Part shown: one piece after another, positions 1-11,439 of the stretch
How positions within the stretch are numbered: the stretch's first letter is position 1
Layout: every line of letters starts with the position of its first letter
From: Cronobacter universalis NCTC 9529
GTDB lineage: Bacteria > Pseudomonadota > Gammaproteobacteria > Enterobacterales > Enterobacteriaceae
NCBI RefSeq assembly: GCF_001277175.1
Contig: NZ_CP012257.1
Location: forward strand, 868,001 to 932,000
DNA length: 64,000 bases
Direction of reading: 5' to 3'
The notes under the pieces: generated by a model
Told to the model about the DNA's origin: nothing
Database searches by the model: none
The model's input: the letters and a program-made list of their open reading frames with translations, nothing else
Made by a program: the position numbers and the translations under genes

Positions 1-1331
1 CGTCGCAGGCGATGCCGAGCCTGGCGCCGATGCTGGAAAAAGTCATGCCTTCTGTCGTCAGCATTAACGTTGAAGGCAGCACCACGGTCAATACGCCGCG
101 TATGCCGCGCAACTTCCAGCAGTTCTTCGGTGATGATTCGCCGTTCTGCCAGGATGGCTCCCCGTTCCAGAGTTCGCCTTTCTGTCAGGGCGGCCCTGGC
201 GGCGCTGATGGCGGTGGTCAGCAGCAGAAATTTATGGCGCTCGGCTCCGGCGTGATTATCGATGCCGCCAAAGGGTATGTGGTCACCAACAACCATGTGG
301 TGGATAACGCCACCACCATTAAAGTGCAGCTGAGCGACGGCCGTAAGCTGGACGCGAAAATCGTGGGTAAAGATCCGCGCTCCGACATCGCGCTTATCCA
401 GATTCAGGATCCGAAAAACCTGACGGCGATTAAACTTGCCGACTCCGACAGCCTGCGCGTCGGCGATTACGCCGTGGCCATCGGCAACCCGTTCGGCCTT
501 GGCGAAACGGTGACCTCCGGTATCGTCTCCGCGCTGGGCCGCAGCGGCCTGAACGCGGAAAACTACGAGAACTTTATCCAGACCGACGCGGCGATTAACC
601 GCGGGAACTCCGGCGGCGCGCTGGTGAACCTGAACGGCGAGCTTATCGGTATTAACACCGCGATTCTGGCGCCGGACGGCGGCAACATTGGTATCGGCTT
701 CGCTATTCCGAGCAACATGGTGAAAAGCCTGACGTCGCAGATGGTCGAATATGGCCAGGTGAAACGCGGCGAGCTGGGCATTATGGGTACCGAGCTGAAC
801 TCTGAACTCGCCAAAGCGATGAAAGTGGACGCCCAGCGCGGCGCGTTCGTAAGCCAGGTGCTGGCGAACTCTTCCGCCGCCAAAGCGGGTGTGAAGGCGG
901 GCGACGTGATTGTGTCGCTGAACGGCAAACCGATTAGCAGCTTCGCGGCGCTGCGCGCGCAGGTCGGCACCATGCCGGTCGGCACGAAACTGACGCTTGG
1001 CCTGCTGCGCGACGGCAAACCAGTGAATGTCGATCTGGTGCTGCAGCAGAGCAGCCAGACGCAGGTAGACTCCTCTTCCATCTTCAGCGGTATCGAAGGG
1101 GCGGAGATGAGCAACCGCGCCGGTAAAGAGAAAGGCGTGATGGTGAACAGCGTCAAAGCGGGCTCGCCTGCGGCGCGTATCGGCCTGAAGAAAGGGGATG
1201 TTATCGTCGGCGCGAACCAGCAGCCGGTGAGCAATATCGCCGAACTGCGCAAAATCCTCGACAGCAAGCCGTCGGTGCTGGCGCTGAATATTCAGCGTGG
1301 CGACAGCTCTATCTATCTGCTGATGCAGTAA
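1..1331 (+). CDS. degP: DegP periplasmic serine protease/chaperone (5' end outside window)
   Basis: Periplasmic HtrA-family protease and chaperone that degrades or refolds misfolded envelope proteins. The reading frame is open from the first bases, so the signal peptide and first mature residues lie left of the window; the first internal Met (position 12) is not the real start. Visible are the cysteine-bearing LA loop (two Cys flanking SPFQSSPF), the catalytic His in TNNHVV, Asp in DPRSDIAL and Ser in GNSGGAL, followed by two PDZ domains ending in a conserved IYLLMQ tail. Near-identity with E. coli DegP makes the call secure. A terminator follows the stop directly. Its sigma-E/Cpx promoter would be outside the window. 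Confidence 0.97.
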   Translation, partial: SQAMPSLAPMLEKVMPSVVSINVEGSTTVNTPRMPRNFQQFFGDDSPFCQDGSPFQSSPFCQGGPGGADGGGQQQKFMALGSGVIIDAAKGYVVTNNHVVDNATTIKVQLSDGRKLDAKIVGKDPRSDIALIQIQDPKNLTAIKLADSDSLRVGDYAVAIGNPFGLGETVTSGIVSALGRSGLNAENYENFIQTDAAINRGNSGGALVNLNGELIGINTAILAPDGGNIGIGFAIPSNMVKSLTSQMVEYGQVKRGELGIMGTELNSELAKAMKVDAQRGAFVSQVLANSSAAKAGVKAGDVIVSLNGKPISSFAALRAQVGTMPVGTKLTLGLLRDGKPVNVDLVLQQSSQTQVDSSSIFSGIEGAEMSNRAGKEKGVMVNSVKAGSPAARIGLKKGDVIVGANQQPVSNIAELRKILDSKPSVLALNIQRGDSSIYLLMQ

Positions 1332-1348
1332 CAGAGTCTCTGAAAACA

Positions 1349-1373
1349 AAAGGCCGCGATTGCGGCCTTTTTT
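1349..1373 (+). terminator. Rho-independent terminator of degP
   Basis: A GC-rich stem (aggccgc/gcggcct) with a short loop is followed by six T; it begins 18 bases after the degP stop codon. Confidence 0.85.
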
Positions 1374-1410
1374 ACGTCTGATGCCCGGCGCGAAAACGCG
1401 CGGACGACGT

Positions 1411-1800
1411 TTATTTATTGCGGGTGAGCTTTTCGAGGTCGGATTCGATCTCGGAGATCTTGTTCGCCACGACGCTTTCCAGATGGCGCAGATCGTCGAG
1501 GATTTTGCGTTTCAGATCCACTTCGGTGCGGTCGCGCTGGCAGAGTTGATCCAGCTCGTCTATCACGTAGCGCAGGTTAGGGCTGATCTCCTGCACTTCT
1601 TTGTAACCCTGACCGACGCCGTCGGCGACCACGGTTTTGCGCTGGCGTGGGTATTTAAACTTCACGCTCTTGGCGAAGAACTCGCCCTTATCCTTATGGA
1701 AGTAGATCTTCAGGATATCGTTGTTCGCTTCCTGGCGCAGACTGTAACGGTCGATTTCATCAGGATTGGTTATGCCAAGACTCTTAAGGTTGTCGTACAT
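1411..1800 (-). CDS. yaeH: YaeH, UPF0325 family protein of unknown function
   Basis: A 129-residue soluble protein matching E. coli YaeH (UPF0325/DUF3461) in length, sequence and position between dapD and degP. It begins [10 protein letters not shown] and is charged and mainly helical, with a Lys/Arg/Glu-rich C-terminal half that could form a coiled coil. No signal peptide or membrane segment is visible. It runs convergent with degP and is separated from upstream dapD by the dapD terminator, so it is probably a single-gene unit. No molecular function is established for the family as far as I know; none is assigned here. Confidence 0.9.
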   Translation of the reverse strand: MYDNLKSLGITNPDEIDRYSLRQEANNDILKIYFHKDKGEFFAKSVKFKYPRQRKTVVADGVGQGYKEVQEISPNLRYVIDELDQLCQRDRTEVDLKRKILDDLRHLESVVANKISEIESDLEKLTRNK

Positions 1801-1872
1801 AGCGATCCCCCTGGGGAAATATTAACCTTTAGATAATTAATGAAAAGATCTCATCGCGCCACCCTCAGATGT

Positions 1873-1902
1873 GAAAAAGGCGGGTCAGGCCCGCCTTTTT
1901 TC
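1873..1902 (-). terminator. Terminator of dapD
   Basis: A perfect GC stem (ggcggg/cccgcc) with A-run on the left and T-run on the right is symmetric and could work both ways; it lies 8 bases past the dapD stop. Confidence 0.85.
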
Positions 1903-1909
1903 GTTCTGC

Positions 1910-2734
1910 TTAGTCGATGGTGCGAAGCAGTTCGTTGATACCGACTTTACCGCGGGTTTTCGCGTCGACCTTCTTCACGATCACCGCGCAGTAGAGGCTG
2001 TATGAGCCATCTTTCGACGGCAGGTTGCCGGAAACCACCACGGAGCCTGCCGGCACGCGGCCGTAGAAGACTTCGCCGGTTTCGCGGTCATAAATCTTGG
2101 TGCTCTGGCCGATGTAAACGCCCATTGAGATAACAGAGCCTTCTTCGACGATAACGCCTTCCACCACTTCAGAGCGCGCGCCAATGAAGCAGTTGTCTTC
2201 AATGATGGTCGGGTTGGCCTGCAACGGCTCCAGTACGCCGCCGATGCCGACGCCGCCGGAGAGGTGAACGTTTTTACCGATCTGCGCGCAGGAGCCGACG
2301 GTGGCCCAGGTATCCACCATGGTGCCTTCATCGACATACGCGCCGATGTTGACATAAGACGGCATCAGCACGGTGTTGCGGGCGATAAACGCGCCCTGAC
2401 GCACGGCCGCAGGCGGCACCACGCGAAAGCCTTCTTTCTGGAAGCGGGCTTCGTCGTAGTTAGCGAATTTCATCGGCACTTTGTCGAAGTAGCGGCTTTC
2501 CGCGCCTTCAATCACCTGGTTGTCGTTAATGCGGAAGGACAGCAGCACCGCTTTTTTCAGCCACTGGTGGGTGACCCACTCGCCGTTGATCTTCTCTGCG
2601 ACGCGCAGTTCGCCGCTGTCCAGCAGGGCGATAACCTGGTTAACCGCCTCGCGGGTGACGGCATCGACGTTCGCCGGCGTGATGTCGGCGCGGCGCTCGA
2701 AAGCGGATTCAATAACGTTCTGTAGCTGCTGCAT
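1910..2734 (-). CDS. dapD: 2,3,4,5-tetrahydropyridine-2,6-dicarboxylate N-succinyltransferase
   Basis: Cytoplasmic enzyme of the succinylase branch of lysine/meso-diaminopimelate synthesis; it transfers succinyl from succinyl-CoA to tetrahydrodipicolinate. The 274-residue length equals the E. coli enzyme. The middle third shows the imperfect hexapeptide repeats of a left-handed beta-helix (for example around [18 protein letters not shown] and [10 protein letters not shown]). It starts MQQLQNVIE with a purine-rich ribosome site upstream. It lies 42 bases downstream of glnD in the same direction, as in E. coli, so it may be partly cotranscribed, and is closed by its own terminator. Confidence 0.98.
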
Positions 2735-2776
2735 AATTAGCTTCTTTCCTGATAACTTTTGGGTATTAAAAATTCA

Positions 2777-5455
2777 CTACACTTTATCGTTTGGATTGAG
2801 GGCCTCTGTCAACCGTTGTCTCACCTCTTGCTGGAGCAGATTATTAAGCCCACGCCGGTCCGCTGTCGCGATTATAAATAAATCTTCTACTCGCTCCCCG
2901 ATTGTACTGATCCGGGCCCCGTGCAGCGAAATGCCGAGGTCGGCGAAGACCTGCCCGACGCGCGCCAGAAGGCCGGGCTGATCGAGCGCGATAAGCTCCA
3001 GAAACGATTTTCTGTCGGTGTGGGTCGGCAGAAAATTGACCTCGGTTTCCACCGTAAAGTGCCGTAGTTTGGCCGGCTGGCGGCGCGGCTGCGGCGGCTG
3101 CCAGGTGCGCTGGGTGATCGCCTGCTCAAGACCGTGGCGAATCGCCTCGTGGCGGTCGGGGGAGAGCGGGCTGCCGTCCGGCTCCAGCACAATAAAGGTA
3201 TCCATCGCCATGTCGTCGCGAGTCGTGAAGATCTGCGCGTCATGTACGCTCAGATTGCGCCGGTCAAGTTCGGCGCAGACGGCGGCGAAGAGGTAAGGGC
3301 GGTCCGGGCTCCAGATGAATATCTCGGTGCCGCCGCGCGTCGCCTGCGGGCTTAGCAGAATAAGCGGCTGGCTGAGATCGTGACGGAGCAGATGCCGCGC
3401 GTGCCAGGCGAGCTGGTTCGGACTATGGCGCACAAAGTAGTTGGCGCGACAGCGTCCCCAGATGTGGTGCAACGCCTCTTCGTCGATGTTTTCCATACGC
3501 AGTAGCGCCAGCGCCTGAAGCTGGTGATGGCGCACCCGCTCGCGCATATCGGGCGTGCTTTGCATGCCGCGGCGCAGCTGCTTTTCGGTCGCGAAGTAGA
3601 GCTCGCGCAACAGGCTCTGCTTCCAGCTGTTCCAGAGCGTCTCGTTGGTGGCGCAGATATCCGCCACCGTCAGGCAGACCAGGAATCGCAGCCGGTTTTC
3701 GGTCTGCACTTCTTCGGCGAATTGTTTAATGACTTCCGGATCCTGAATGTCGCGGCGCTGGGCCGTGACCGACATCAACAGGTGGTGGCGCACCAGCCAG
3801 GCGACCAGCTGCGTTTCACGCGAATTCAGGCCGTGCAGCTCGGCGAATTTCAGGATGTCCTGCGCGCCCAGCACCGAGTGGTCGCCGCCGCGCCCTTTGG
3901 CGATATCATGGAACAGCGCGGCGATGAGGATCAGTTCCGGGTGCGACAGACGCGGCCAGAGATCCACGCAGAGCGGGTGCTTCTGGCGCGTCTCTTCTTT
4001 GGCGAAGCTTTCCAGCTTCAGCAACACGCGAATGGTGTGCTCATCCACCGTATAGGCGTGGAAGAGGTCAAACTGCATCTGGCCGACGATATGCGACCAT
4101 TGCGGCATATAGGCCCACAATACGCTGTGGCGATGCATCGGCAGCAGGCCGCGGCTTACCGCGCCCGGATGGCGCAGCATCGCCAGAAACAGCGAGCGGG
4201 CTTCCGGTATGTAGCACAGCGGCTGTTTAAGATGGCGGCGCGCGTGGCGCAGATGGCGCAGCGTGGTGGAGTAGATGCCGGTGATGTCGCGGTTACGCAC
4301 CATCATGTAAAACATGCGCAGGATGGCCTGCGGCTCGCGGATAAACAGTGTCTCGTCGCGCAGATCGATAAGCGTGCCGCGCAGCTGGAAATCGTCATCC
4401 AGCACGCGCGGTTTTTCATCGGTGGTGAGCGCGAGGATCGCTTCGTCGAACAGTTGCAGCAGCATCTGGTTGAGCTCGCCGACGCGGCGCGTGACGCGGT
4501 AAAAATCCTTCATCATATGCTCAACCGGCTCGTTGCCTTCGCCTTCATAACGCAGGCGCTGAGCCACGCTCAGCTGGCGGTCGAACAATAACCGGTTGTC
4601 GTAGCGGTTGAGCTCCAGATGCAGCGCAAAGCGAATACGCCACAGCAGATGCTGGCACTCGTCGAGCTCGTTGCGCTCGGCTTCCGTCAGAAAGCCGAAG
4701 CCGACCATTTCACGCAGCGACGTGGCGCCAAAATGACGGCGCGCCACCCATTGCAGAGTGTGGATATCGCGCAGGCCGCCGGGGCTGCTTTTGATGTCCG
4801 GCTCCAGATTGTAGCTGGTGCCGTGATAACGCTGGTGGCGCTCGTTCTGCTCTTCCACCTTAGCGGCGAAGAACTTCTCCGAAGGCCAGAAACCGTCGCT
4901 GAAAATGTGTTTTTGTAACTCAAGGAAGAGCGCCACGTCGCCAATCAGCAGGCGCGATTCGATAAGATTTGTGGCGACGGTGAGATCCGAAAGCCCTTCC
5001 AGCAGACACTCTTCAAGCGTGCGTACGCTGTGGCCCACTTCCAGCTTCACGTCCCACAGGAGCGTCAGCAGCTCGCCCACTTTCTGCGCCTGCGCTTCGC
5101 TTAAGCGCTTGCGGCTCAGGATCAGCAGATCGATATCCGATAATGGGTGCAGTTCGCCGCGCCCGTAACCGCCCACCGCTACCAGCGCGGCGTCGGTGGT
5201 TTCGCCAAAGCTCGCGGCGAGCCACAGCCGTTGCAGGAGCTGATCGATAAATTCAGTACGCGCTTCAATCAGCCGTTCGGCGCTATAGCCGTCGTCAAAC
5301 GCCGCGCCCAGCCACTGCTGAAAGGCGTCGAGATAGTGTTTGATTTGCGCGCAGTTCAGCGCGTCGGCAGGCCAGGTGGCGGGGTTTTCAGGCTGTCCGG
5401 GAAGAGGAGCAAGCGTGGTATTCACCGACTGCTCGGGTAATGTGTTACTCATCAT
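2777..5455 (-). CDS. glnD: Bifunctional PII uridylyltransferase/uridylyl-removing enzyme
   Basis: Primary nitrogen sensor: it uridylylates PII proteins (GlnB/GlnK) when glutamine is low and removes UMP when it is high. Domains in order: nucleotidyltransferase with [17 protein letters not shown] near residue 95-110, the GlnD-specific helical domain, an HD hydrolase domain with [13 protein letters not shown] near residue 515, and two C-terminal ACT domains (about 710-890) that bind glutamine. The length of 892 is close to the E. coli protein (890). Two adjacent ATG codons (5455 and 5452) are both possible starts. It is upstream of dapD and downstream of the map terminator, all leftward. Confidence 0.97.
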   Translation of the reverse strand: MMSNTLPEQSVNTTLAPLPGQPENPATWPADALNCAQIKHYLDAFQQWLGAAFDDGYSAERLIEARTEFIDQLLQRLWLAASFGETTDAALVAVGGYGRGELHPLSDIDLLILSRKRLSEAQAQKVGELLTLLWDVKLEVGHSVRTLEECLLEGLSDLTVATNLIESRLLIGDVALFLELQKHIFSDGFWPSEKFFAAKVEEQNERHQRYHGTSYNLEPDIKSSPGGLRDIHTLQWVARRHFGATSLREMVGFGFLTEAERNELDECQHLLWRIRFALHLELNRYDNRLLFDRQLSVAQRLRYEGEGNEPVEHMMKDFYRVTRRVGELNQMLLQLFDEAILALTTDEKPRVLDDDFQLRGTLIDLRDETLFIREPQAILRMFYMMVRNRDITGIYSTTLRHLRHARRHLKQPLCYIPEARSLFLAMLRHPGAVSRGLLPMHRHSVLWAYMPQWSHIVGQMQFDLFHAYTVDEHTIRVLLKLESFAKEETRQKHPLCVDLWPRLSHPELILIAALFHDIAKGRGGDHSVLGAQDILKFAELHGLNSRETQLVAWLVRHHLLMSVTAQRRDIQDPEVIKQFAEEVQTENRLRFLVCLTVADICATNETLWNSWKQSLLRELYFATEKQLRRGMQSTPDMRERVRHHQLQALALLRMENIDEEALHHIWGRCRANYFVRHSPNQLAWHARHLLRHDLSQPLILLSPQATRGGTEIFIWSPDRPYLFAAVCAELDRRNLSVHDAQIFTTRDDMAMDTFIVLEPDGSPLSPDRHEAIRHGLEQAITQRTWQPPQPRRQPAKLRHFTVETEVNFLPTHTDRKSFLELIALDQPGLLARVGQVFADLGISLHGARISTIGERVEDLFIIATADRRGLNNLLQQEVRQRLTEALNPNDKV

Positions 5456-5466
5456 GCGCCACCCAT

Positions 5467-5491
5467 AAAAAAAGCCGGCGTTTGCCGGCTT
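5467..5491 (-). terminator. Terminator of map
   Basis: Stem aagccggc/gccggctt with a GTTT-type loop; on the minus strand it ends in a T-run, directly after the map stop at 5496. Confidence 0.85.
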
Positions 5492-5495
5492 CTTA

Positions 5496-6290
5496 TTAGT
5501 CGTTATGCGAAATGATGTTGGGTATGGTGTCGTCCTTACGCAACGTCAGAATTTCGCAGCCGTTATCCGTCACCACAATAGTATGCTCGTACTGCGCAGA
5601 CAAGCTGCGATCCTTGGTTTTCACCGTCCAGCCATCCTTCATGGTGCGGATGCGGTAGTCGCCGGCGTTAACCATCGGCTCGACCGTGAAGGTCATGCCC
5701 GGTTGCAGCACGACGCCGCCGTCGTCGGCGTCGTAATGCAGCACCTGCGGCTCTTCATGAAAGCCGCGGCCAATGCCGTGTCCGCAATATTCACGCACCA
5801 CAGAAAAGCCTTCCGCTTCCACGAATTTCTGAATGGCGGCGCCGAGGGTGCGCAGACGAATGCCGGGTTTCACCATACGCAGCGCGACATAGAGGCTTTC
5901 CTGCGTAATGCGGCACAGGCGCTCGCCCAGAATGGTCGGCTTGCCGACGATAAACATTTTGGACGTGTCGCCGTGGTAGTCATCTTTAATGACGGTCACG
6001 TCGATGTTGACGATATCGCCATCTTTCAGCAGCTTGCCGTCGTCGGGAATACCGTGGCAGATCACTTCATTAATAGAGATGCACACGGATTTCGGGAAGC
6101 CGTGGTAGTTCAGGCACGCGGAGATCGCATGCTGGTGATTGGTAATGTAATCGTGACAGATACGATCCAGCTCGCCCGTGCTGACGCCCGGCTTCACATG
6201 TTCTTCGATCATCTCAAGCACTTCAGCGGCAAGCCTGCCCGCGACGCGCATTTTTTCGATTTCTTCAGGGGTTTTGATTGAAATAGCCAT
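5496..6290 (-). CDS. map: Methionine aminopeptidase type I
   Basis: Removes the N-terminal Met from nascent proteins whose second residue is small. With the start at 6290 ([10 protein letters not shown]) the protein is 264 residues, as in E. coli; an upstream in-frame ATG (6323) would add 11 unrelated residues and is rejected. The pita-bread fold metal ligands are all present in this numbering: Asp97, Asp108, His171, Glu204 and Glu235. It is divergent from rpsB, with a 309-base spacer containing the rpsB promoter and leader. Confidence 0.97.
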   Translation of the reverse strand: MAISIKTPEEIEKMRVAGRLAAEVLEMIEEHVKPGVSTGELDRICHDYITNHQHAISACLNYHGFPKSVCISINEVICHGIPDDGKLLKDGDIVNIDVTVIKDDYHGDTSKMFIVGKPTILGERLCRITQESLYVALRMVKPGIRLRTLGAAIQKFVEAEGFSVVREYCGHGIGRGFHEEPQVLHYDADDGGVVLQPGMTFTVEPMVNAGDYRIRTMKDGWTVKTKDRSLSAQYEHTIVVTDNGCEILTLRKDDTIPNIISHND

Positions 6291-6408
6291 AATCTGGTCC
6301 GCTGGTGCCGGAAAAGTCGGCAATACTGATAAATGTAAAACAATGGTATCAGGGCATCAGGAAGGTGCCAAATTGAGAATCATTAAGGGCAGGTCCAGTG
6401 AACAACTA

Positions 6409-6438
6409 TTGGAGTCCGTGGCGAAATTGTGATATAAA
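6409..6438 (+). promoter_or_regulatory. Sigma-70 promoter of rpsB-tsf
   Basis: TTGGAG at 6409-6414 and TATAAA at 6433-6438 are separated by 18 bases. A GC-rich discriminator (gcgcgccgg) follows, typical of stringently controlled ribosomal promoters. The surrounding bases closely resemble the E. coli rpsB promoter. Confidence 0.75.
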
Positions 6439-6445
6439 GCGCGCC

Positions 6446-7325
<880 letters not shown>

Positions 7326-7378
7326 TAAGGCATGCTCGTTTCGAGCCCTTATTAACCAGGTAGTAACAAGTTTGGTTA

Positions 7379-7405
7379 GGGGGCCTGTCTCAGGCTCCCT
7401 TTTTT
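7379..7405 (+). terminator. rpsB-tsf intergenic attenuating terminator
   Basis: A 9-bp stem (gggggcctg/caggctccc, one G-U) with a TCT loop is followed by TTTTTT. In E. coli the equivalent hairpin lets only part of the transcription reach tsf; the same partial read-through is inferred here because tsf has no obvious strong promoter of its own. Confidence 0.8.
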
Positions 7406-7481
7406 GTTTGAGTCGGGTGTGTCGGAGAGTTCCGACAGGCCTGGACTTATCTCCCCGCACGAGATAACCGAGGATTATAGA

Positions 7482-8333
7482 ATGGCTGAAATTACCGCTT
7501 CCCTGGTAAAAGAGCTGCGCGAACGTACTGGCGCAGGCATGATGGAATGTAAAAAAGCTCTGGTTGAAGCTAATGGCGACATCGAGCTGGCTATCGAAAA
7601 CATGCGTAAATCTGGCGCGATCAAAGCGGCGAAAAAAGCAGGCAACGTAGCTGCTGACGGCGTGATCAAAACCAAGATCGAAGGCAACTACGGCGTGATC
7701 CTGGAAGTTAACTGCCAGACCGACTTCGTTGCTAAAGACGGCGGTTTCCAGGCGTTCGCTGACAAAGTGCTGGACGCGGCTTTTGCGGGCAAAATCACCG
7801 ACGTTGAAGCGCTGAAAGCGCAGTTCGAAGAAGAGCGCGTTGCACTGGTTGCTAAAATCGGCGAGAACATCAACATCCGTCGTATCGCATCCCTGGAAGG
7901 CGACGTTCTGGCAAGCTACCTGCACGGCGCGCGTATCGGCGTTCTGGTTGCGGCTAAAAACGCTGACGAAGAGCTGGTTAAACAGCTGGCGATGCACGTT
8001 GCTGCAAGCAAGCCGGAATTCGTTAAGCCGGAAGACGTGTCTGCTGACGTGGTAGAAAAAGAGTACCAGGTACAGCTGGACATCGCCATGCAGTCTGGCA
8101 AGCCGAAAGAAATCGCAGAGAAAATGGTTGAAGGCCGCATGAAGAAATTCACCGGCGAAGTTTCTCTGACCGGTCAGCCGTTCGTTATGGACCCGAGCAA
8201 AACCGTTGCTCAGCTGCTCAAAGAGCACAACGCTGACGTAACTAACTTCATCCGCTTTGAAGTGGGCGAAGGCATCCAGAAAGTTGAGACTGACTTCGCA
8301 GCAGAAGTTGCTGCCATGTCCCGCCAGTCTTAA
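7482..8333 (+). CDS. tsf: Translation elongation factor Ts
   Basis: Guanine nucleotide exchange factor for EF-Tu. Start at 7482 ([19 protein letters not shown]) gives 283 residues, the E. coli length; an in-frame upstream ATG at 7404 lies inside the intergenic hairpin region and is rejected. The N-terminal UBA-like helical domain is followed by the core with TDFVAKD at residues 80-86, whose Asp-Phe pair inserts into EF-Tu. Codon bias is that of a highly expressed gene. Second gene of the rpsB operon. Confidence 0.99.
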   Translation: MAEITASLVKELRERTGAGMMECKKALVEANGDIELAIENMRKSGAIKAAKKAGNVAADGVIKTKIEGNYGVILEVNCQTDFVAKDGGFQAFADKVLDAAFAGKITDVEALKAQFEEERVALVAKIGENINIRRIASLEGDVLASYLHGARIGVLVAAKNADEELVKQLAMHVAASKPEFVKPEDVSADVVEKEYQVQLDIAMQSGKPKEIAEKMVEGRMKKFTGEVSLTGQPFVMDPSKTVAQLLKEHNADVTNFIRFEVGEGIQKVETDFAAEVAAMSRQS

Positions 8334-8343
8334 TGGTGTAAAA

Positions 8344-8369
8344 GAGCCGCCTGAGGGCGGCTCCTTTTT
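8344..8369 (+). terminator. Terminator of rpsB-tsf
   Basis: Eight-base stem gagccgcc/ggcggctc with TGAG loop followed by a T5 run, starting 11 bases after the tsf stop. Confidence 0.9.
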
Positions 8370-8479
8370 ATCCGTCATTCATAAATTTCGGCCTGCTCTT
8401 ATATAGCCGGAGCCGGAATGCGACGCATCATGTCGCCTGAATTAACCATCCCATTCGTTGACAGTTCCAGGAAAGAAAC

Positions 8480-9205
8480 ATGGCTACCAATGCAAAACCC
8501 GTCTATAAACGCATTCTGCTCAAGCTGAGTGGCGAAGCGCTGCAAGGAGCAGAAGGCTTCGGTATTGATGCGAGCATTCTGGATCGCATGGCGCAGGAAA
8601 TTAAAGAGCTGGTGGAGCTGGGCATCCAGGTCGGGGTGGTGATCGGCGGCGGCAACTTATTCCGCGGCGCTGGCCTTGCCAAAGCCGGTATGAACCGTGT
8701 CGTGGGCGATCACATGGGCATGCTGGCGACCGTCATGAACGGTCTTGCGATGCGCGACGCGCTGCACCGCGCCTATGTTAACGCTCGCCTGATGTCTGCC
8801 TTCCCGTTAAACGGCGTGTGCGACAACTACAGCTGGGCTGAAGCTATCAGCCTGCTGCGCAACAACCGCGTGGTGATTCTGTCCGCCGGCACCGGCAACC
8901 CGTTCTTCACCACCGATTCCGCCGCCTGCCTGCGCGGTATCGAAATTGAAGCCGAGGTGGTGCTGAAGGCGACGAAAGTCGACGGCGTCTACTCCGCAGA
9001 CCCGATGAAAGATCCGACCGCGACGCTTTATGATCAGCTCTCCTACCAGGAAGTGCTGGAAAAAGAACTGAAAGTGATGGATCTGGCGGCCTTTACGCTC
9101 GCACGCGACCACAAATTGCCGATTCGTGTTTTCAACATGAATAAGCCGGGCGCGCTGCGCCGCGTGGTAATGGGCGAAAAAGAAGGCACTTTGATTACGG
9201 AATAA
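8480..9205 (+). CDS. pyrH: Uridylate kinase (UMP kinase)
   Basis: Hexameric amino-acid-kinase-family enzyme that phosphorylates UMP to UDP, activated by GTP and inhibited by UTP. The 241-residue protein shows KLSGEALQG near residue 14, GGGNLFRG near 57 and the ATP-binding [11 protein letters not shown] segment near 167-177. Length equals E. coli PyrH. It has a separate leader after the tsf terminator and is followed by frr at 167 bases. Confidence 0.98.
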   Translation: MATNAKPVYKRILLKLSGEALQGAEGFGIDASILDRMAQEIKELVELGIQVGVVIGGGNLFRGAGLAKAGMNRVVGDHMGMLATVMNGLAMRDALHRAYVNARLMSAFPLNGVCDNYSWAEAISLLRNNRVVILSAGTGNPFFTTDSAACLRGIEIEAEVVLKATKVDGVYSADPMKDPTATLYDQLSYQEVLEKELKVMDLAAFTLARDHKLPIRVFNMNKPGALRRVVMGEKEGTLITE

Positions 9206-9372
9206 TTTTCGTTTCAAGGGAATCAGGGTAAGATTCCGCTTTAAAATCAGTTTCCGTGACCAGGCGACCCATCGGGTGCCGCAAGATAAAGAGGCTATAC
9301 TTAGCACGCAGCCGCAAGGCATCGTGGCGCGGGTGTGGTCTGCCTGATAACCCGTTTTAAAGGATTCGTAAC

Positions 9373-9930
9373 GTGATTAGCGATATCAGAAAAGATGCTG
9401 AAGTACGCATGGATAAATGCGTTGAAGCATTCAAAACCCAAATCAGCAAAGTGCGTACCGGCCGCGCTTCCCCGAGCCTGCTGGACGGGATCGTGGTGGA
9501 ATACTACGGCACGCCGACGCCGCTGCGTCAGCTGGCTAACGTTACCGTCGAAGATTCCCGTACGCTGAAAATCAACGTATTCGATCGCTCTATGAGCCCG
9601 GCCGTTGAGAAAGCGATTATGGCATCTGACCTCGGCCTGAACCCGAGCTCCGCGGGCAGCGATATCCGCGTTCCGCTGCCGCCGCTGACCGAAGAGCGTC
9701 GTAAAGACCTTATCAAAGTGGTGCGTGGCGAAGCCGAGCAGGCGCGCGTGGCTATCCGTAACGTCCGTCGCGACGCGAACGATAAAGTGAAAGCGCTGCT
9801 GAAAGATAAAGAGATCGGCGAAGATGAAGATCGCCGTTCTCAGGACGACGTTCAGAAAATGACTGACGCCGCCATCAAGAAAGTGGACGCGGCGCTGGCT
9901 GATAAAGAAGCCGAGCTGATGCAGTTCTAA
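9373..9930 (+). CDS. frr: Ribosome recycling factor
   Basis: Acts with EF-G to split post-termination ribosomes. It uses a GTG start at 9373 ([10 protein letters not shown]), which gives the standard 185 residues and has an AAAGGA site upstream; E. coli frr also starts with GTG. The tRNA-shaped fold is represented by the long-helix regions at both ends and the central [14 protein letters not shown] segment near residue 27-40. A -10-like TATACT at 9296-9301 may mark its own promoter in the pyrH-frr spacer. Confidence 0.98.
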   Translation: MISDIRKDAEVRMDKCVEAFKTQISKVRTGRASPSLLDGIVVEYYGTPTPLRQLANVTVEDSRTLKINVFDRSMSPAVEKAIMASDLGLNPSSAGSDIRVPLPPLTEERRKDLIKVVRGEAEQARVAIRNVRRDANDKVKALLKDKEIGEDEDRRSQDDVQKMTDAAIKKVDAALADKEAELMQF

Positions 9931-9950
9931 TCCCTTTCTGATGATACTGT

Positions 9951-9997
9951 AAACGCCGTACAGGAGAACCGCATCGCGGTTTTCGCTGGCGGCGTTT
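9951..9997 (+). terminator. Possible branched terminator after frr
   Basis: An outer stem aacgcc/ggcgtt encloses an inner hairpin aaccgc/gcggtt and ends in a short T-run. It is weaker than the other terminators here, so partial read-through into dxr is possible. Confidence 0.5.
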
Positions 9998-10054
9998 TGC
10001 ATTGGATCGCGCGTCTGCGCGGTGCGTTTATTCTTATTTCACGTTGAGCGCCTC

Positions 10055-11251
10055 ATGAAGCATTTAACCATTCTCGGCTCTACCGGCTCTATCGGTTGCA
10101 GCACCCTTGATGTTATCCGTCATAATCCGGAAGAATTTTCGGTTACCGCCCTGGTGGCGGGCAAGAACGTCGCCCGAATGGTTGAGCAATGTCTGGAATT
10201 TCGCCCGCGTTTCGCGGTGATGGATGATGAGGCGAGCGCCCGTGAATTGCGTGACACGCTGCGCCAGCAGGGCAGCTCCACTGAAGTATTCGCCGGGCGC
10301 GACGCGGCCTGCGAGATGGCGTCGCTTGATGAGGTAACGCAGGTGATGGCGGCTATCGTCGGCGCCGCCGGGCTGCTGCCGACCCTTGCCGCTATCGCGG
10401 CCGGTAAGCAAGTGTTACTGGCGAATAAAGAATCGCTGGTGACCTGCGGGCGGCTTTTTATGGACGCGGTGGCCCGTAGCGGGGCGCAACTGCTGCCGGT
10501 GGATAGCGAGCATAACGCGATTTTTCAGAGTTTACCGGCAACAATTCAACACAACCTGGGGTACGCTAAACTTGAGGAAAGCGGAGTTTCTTCGATTATC
10601 CTCACCGGATCTGGTGGACCGTTTCGACAGACGCCTTTGCCTGAACTGACGGCAATGACGCCGGACCAGGCGTGCCGTCATCCTAACTGGTCGATGGGGC
10701 GTAAAATATCCGTCGATTCGGCTACCATGATGAATAAAGGTCTCGAATACATTGAAGCTCGCTGGCTCTTTAATGCCCGGGCAGACCAGATGGAAGTGTT
10801 GATTCATCCACAGTCGGTGATTCATTCCATGGTGCGTTATGCCGACGGCAGCGTGCTGGCACAACTGGGCGAACCCGATATGCGCACCCCCATCGCGCAT
10901 ACGATGGCCTGGCCGGCGCGCGTCCCTTCCGGCGTGCAGCACCTGGATTTTTGCAAGATAGCGACGCTGAGCTTCGGCGAACCGGATTATCAGCGCTATC
11001 CGTGTCTGAAGCTCGCCATCGACGCCTTTGAAAAAGGGCAGGCGGCGACGACAGCGCTTAACGCGGCGAATGAAATTACGGTCGCCGCTTTTCTTGCCGG
11101 AGAGATTCGTTTTACGGATATCGCAGCGCTTAATCAGGCGGTGCTGGATGAAATGGATCTTCGTGAACCGCAAAGTGTGGATGAAGTGCTCACCGTAGAT
11201 GCCGAAGCGCGCATTGTTGCGCACAAACGGGTGACGCGTCTCGCAAGCTGA
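10055..11251 (+). CDS. dxr: 1-deoxy-D-xylulose 5-phosphate reductoisomerase
   Basis: Second enzyme of the MEP isoprenoid pathway; it makes MEP from DXP with NADPH. The start at 10055 ([14 protein letters not shown]) gives 398 residues, the E. coli length; a GTG-initiated extension from 10022 is rejected. The NADPH motif GSTGSIG is at residues 8-14 and the metal-binding acidic residues fall at Asp150, Glu152 and Glu231. The isoprenoid precursors feed UppS, encoded next downstream. Confidence 0.98.
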   Translation: MKHLTILGSTGSIGCSTLDVIRHNPEEFSVTALVAGKNVARMVEQCLEFRPRFAVMDDEASARELRDTLRQQGSSTEVFAGRDAACEMASLDEVTQVMAAIVGAAGLLPTLAAIAAGKQVLLANKESLVTCGRLFMDAVARSGAQLLPVDSEHNAIFQSLPATIQHNLGYAKLEESGVSSIILTGSGGPFRQTPLPELTAMTPDQACRHPNWSMGRKISVDSATMMNKGLEYIEARWLFNARADQMEVLIHPQSVIHSMVRYADGSVLAQLGEPDMRTPIAHTMAWPARVPSGVQHLDFCKIATLSFGEPDYQRYPCLKLAIDAFEKGQAATTALNAANEITVAAFLAGEIRFTDIAALNQAVLDEMDLREPQSVDEVLTVDAEARIVAHKRVTRLAS

Positions 11252-11281
11252 TGATTAATCACGCGGCGGAGGCGACGTTAT

Positions 11282-11310
11282 TTGTGAGCGCTCTGCTTCG
11301 GTGATATAGT
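11282..11310 (+). promoter_or_regulatory. Predicted sigma-70 promoter in the dxr-uppS spacer
   Basis: TTGTGA at 11282-11287 and TATAGT at 11305-11310 with the ideal 17-base spacing. It would start transcription near 11317, upstream of the terminator-like hairpin at 11355 and of uppS. Confidence 0.6.
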
Positions 11311-11354
11311 CTGCGCCACCTGAATACGGGTGGGTGAGCCTGGCCGGTCGGGCG

Positions 11355-11378
11355 AGCCGTGGTTGTCACGGCTTTTTT
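11355..11378 (+). terminator. Terminator-like hairpin before uppS
   Basis: Stem agccgtg/cacggct with a five-base loop followed by TTTTTT. It lies between the promoter at 11282 and the uppS start at 11440, so it may end dxr transcripts, attenuate uppS, or define a short RNA of about 60 bases. Confidence 0.7.
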
Positions 11379-11439
11379 ATGCAAAGGCTTCAGTATTCCT
11401 GAGTACCGCTTAATCCTTATCAGGGAATAAATACGCGTT

